This document shows positions 3,882 to 5,358 of a stretch of DNA of 5,358 nt, one piece after another. The notes below the pieces were generated by a model that searched no databases, was not told where the DNA came from, and saw only the letters and a list, made by a program, of their open reading frames with translations. A program made the position numbers and the translations under genes. The stretch is from Fidelibacterota bacterium (lineage in GTDB: Bacteria > Fidelibacterota > Marinisomatia > Marinisomatales > TCS56). The stretch is from positions 1-5,358 of the forward strand of contig JABMPO010000018.1 of the NCBI GenBank assembly GCA_013203015.1, in the 5' to 3' direction. The number at the start of each line of letters is the position of its first letter. Within the stretch, counting starts at the first letter, position 1.

Positions 3882-5358
3882 ACCTCTATTAAAAAAAGTC
3901 TGGAGACTGCGAGTCAAAACTGCCAGCAGAATCAAACCCAAGCCGCCCAGTAGCATTACTTTTTGGCCGGGGAAAAACACATTTGATACAGCCTGAATAA
4001 AACCGATAGTTCCCTCGCCACCGAGAATAGCGGCGGCGATTACAATTCCGGTCAATGTTGCTGCCGGACCTTTGCGATTTACCCGGATGGCCAGCAATCC
4101 GCCAATGGCTATGAGCAGCGCTAAATTAATTCCCAGGAAAAGCCCGATGCCAAATGGCATCAAGTGGAGATAGGGTAATCGGTTTTTGAAGCGCAATCCT
4201 TCAATTATCAATGCCAATATGAGCCCAGCTATAAAAAGATAAGGATGTGCCAATCCCATCAGATTATTCATTACGATCTGGGCCTGGGGCGCGGGAAATT
4301 TAGTGGTAAACAAGTGGTCGGCAATCTCTGCGCTTTGCAATACTACCACCATCAAAGGTACCGCCAGTGATACTGCAATTGCGGCAATCATATCGATCCT
4401 GACGATTTTACGATAATCAGTTCCGACAATTTCCGCTGATCGATAATCATGTCCGATATCTCCGGCGATGGCAGTTGCCATGGCGATTGAAAATGTCAAT
4501 AAATATCGGGATTCGAGCGAAATATTCAAATTGAATATTCCAAAGATAAAAACGATCAACAGGGTTGCCAGTAAGCCAAATTGCTCCAGAGGATCAATAT
4601 TTGTTACGCCAGTCATGCGGCTGGCCAGATTCACCGCGATAAAAGTGAGCGCCAAGCCCAGCGCTGCCGCCCAGACTGGCACTCCAGCTAAAGTCAAAAT
4701 AATAAAATTGATGAGTGCCAACCCCCAGGTCCAGGGCTGCTGTTGCAGCCAGATACCGCGAAAACCAGCCTTCAATCGGCTGTGAAACAATATGTAGCCT
4801 ATTCCTGAACCGATAACCAGTCCCATGCCCACATTCTGCAATATCAGATTTGAGTTTTCAGCAAATTCTGGCACTAATCCGGGAATGATAAATAATCCAA
4901 TCAGTGATAATGCTCCACCTGCACCCCAGGAAAGGGAATTGGCCGGACCGAGAATCAGTCCGGTAGCAATCACCATGGGCATAATCAGGATCAGTACCGG
5001 CATCCCTGCGACTGTGCCAAGTGTTACAAAATCGAAACCAAGCGCATCTCTGACCAGGGTAAACAAAGCAGCGGCAGTCCCAAAAATGATGATATATTTA
5101 AAGCGCTGATCGCCTTCAAAGCCGGCTTTGATAATTTCACCGCCGGCCCGTCCCGCCGGAAAGGAAAGATTCTGGCGGATTACATATTCTTCCCGCAAGG
5201 GGATTGATAAACCGATACCCAGGGCAGCACTGGAGCCGGCCAATAATGTCAGCCATAGCAGCGAAACCTGATCGGGATTGGTAAGAATCAATCCTGGTAA
5301 AGTAAAAATCACGGCTGCTGCCATTAAGCCGCCGATAGAACCGCCGGCCTGGGCGGTA
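3852..5358 (-). CDS. OPT-family (oligopeptide/metal-chelate) transporter, 5' end outside the window
   Basis: OPT proteins are integral inner-membrane carriers for peptides or metal chelates driven by ion gradients. The frame stays open to the window edge, and the residues before the internal ATG at 5324 (AQAGGSIGGL, then MAAAVIFTLPGL) match the conserved early OPT stretch, so 5324 is not the start; about 100 or more residues are probably missing. Numbered from that Met: RQNLSFPAGRAGGEIIKAG (50-68) is the OPT signature after the first helices, MTGVTNIDPLEQFG (237-250), AGDIGHDY (287-294), LMPFGIGLFLGI (388-399) and GGEGTIGFI (435-443) are the other conserved OPT landmarks. At least ten hydrophobic spans alternate with short loops. 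The C-terminus (RGDEERGTSDK) is hydrophilic and comes from a microrepeat. The YidD-fusion gene starts 18 bases after the stop on the same strand, so they are probably cotranscribed. The substrate cannot be read from sequence. Confidence 0.9.
   Translation of the reverse strand, partial: TAQAGGSIGGLMAAAVIFTLPGLILTNPDQVSLLWLTLLAGSSAALGIGLSIPLREEYVIRQNLSFPAGRAGGEIIKAGFEGDQRFKYIIIFGTAAALFTLVRDALGFDFVTLGTVAGMPVLILIMPMVIATGLILGPANSLSWGAGGALSLIGLFIIPGLVPEFAENSNLILQNVGMGLVIGSGIGYILFHSRLKAGFRGIWLQQQPWTWGLALINFIILTLAGVPVWAAALGLALTFIAVNLASRMTGVTNIDPLEQFGLLATLLIVFIFGIFNLNISLESRYLLTFSIAMATAIAGDIGHDYRSAEIVGTDYRKIVRIDMIAAIAVSLAVPLMVVVLQSAEIADHLFTTKFPAPQAQIVMNNLMGLAHPYLFIAGLILALIIEGLRFKNRLPYLHLMPFGIGLFLGINLALLIAIGGLLAIRVNRKGPAATLTGIVIAAAILGGEGTIGFIQAVSNVFFPGQKVMLLGGLGLILLAVLTRSLQTFFNRGDEERGTSDK

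Noticed and set aside
4468..5109. Plus-strand frames of 94 and 105 codons opposite the transporter
   Set aside because: They lie antisense to conserved OPT membrane helices and read as low-complexity shadows of that gene.

Overview
The window is a chromosomal stretch from a bacterium I cannot place precisely. The combination of an exported YidD-like protein with an extra C-terminal membrane domain, a bacterial OPT-family transporter, and intergenic DNA full of short tandem and palindromic repeats would suit an environmental lineage of the Bacteroidota/Marinimicrobia/Calditrichota kind. That placement is an inference from gene style only. Two compositional classes are visible: moderately GC-balanced resident genes (bases 1-102 and 3171-5358) and a very A+T-rich insert (about 303-1350), with the Fic gene in between.

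Left part (1-1424): the C-terminal tail of an unidentified protein ends at 102 and is followed by a perfect 11-bp hairpin. Two degenerate fragments of the 3' half of a tRNA-Thr gene lie at 226-302, and a complete tRNA-Thr(CGT) lies at 1352-1424; all three are on the minus strand. Similarity between the intact gene and the nearer fragment stops at the anticodon loop. This is the layout left when an element inserts by site-specific recombination into a tRNA gene and restores it while displacing the old 3' half. The roughly 1.1-kb stretch between them has one orphan gene for a TPR-like helical protein of 250 residues, an operator-like palindrome before it, and five same-direction copies of TACATCAT next to the intact tRNA. 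No recombinase gene is visible.

Middle (1425-3170): an intergenic stretch with a long imperfect hairpin, a truncated and frameshifted duplicate of the 3' end of the yidD-like gene (1727-about 1870), and a complete class II Fic protein gene (1954-3063). The fic gene has a sigma70-type promoter and an 18-bp palindrome between its -35 and -10. It is therefore bracketed by two same-direction copies of one gene's 3' end, with a 28-bp perfectly identical block inside otherwise diverged copies.

Right part (3171-5358, minus strand): an OPT-family transporter, running off the window at its 5' end, followed after 18 bases by a three-part YidD-like protein (signal peptide, YidD domain, membrane domain). 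The two are probably cotranscribed. Fic and YidD genes converge. Overall the window looks like a resident operon plus two separate sites where accessory cargo (TPR-like gene; Fic gene) has been placed next to duplicated 3' ends of resident genes.
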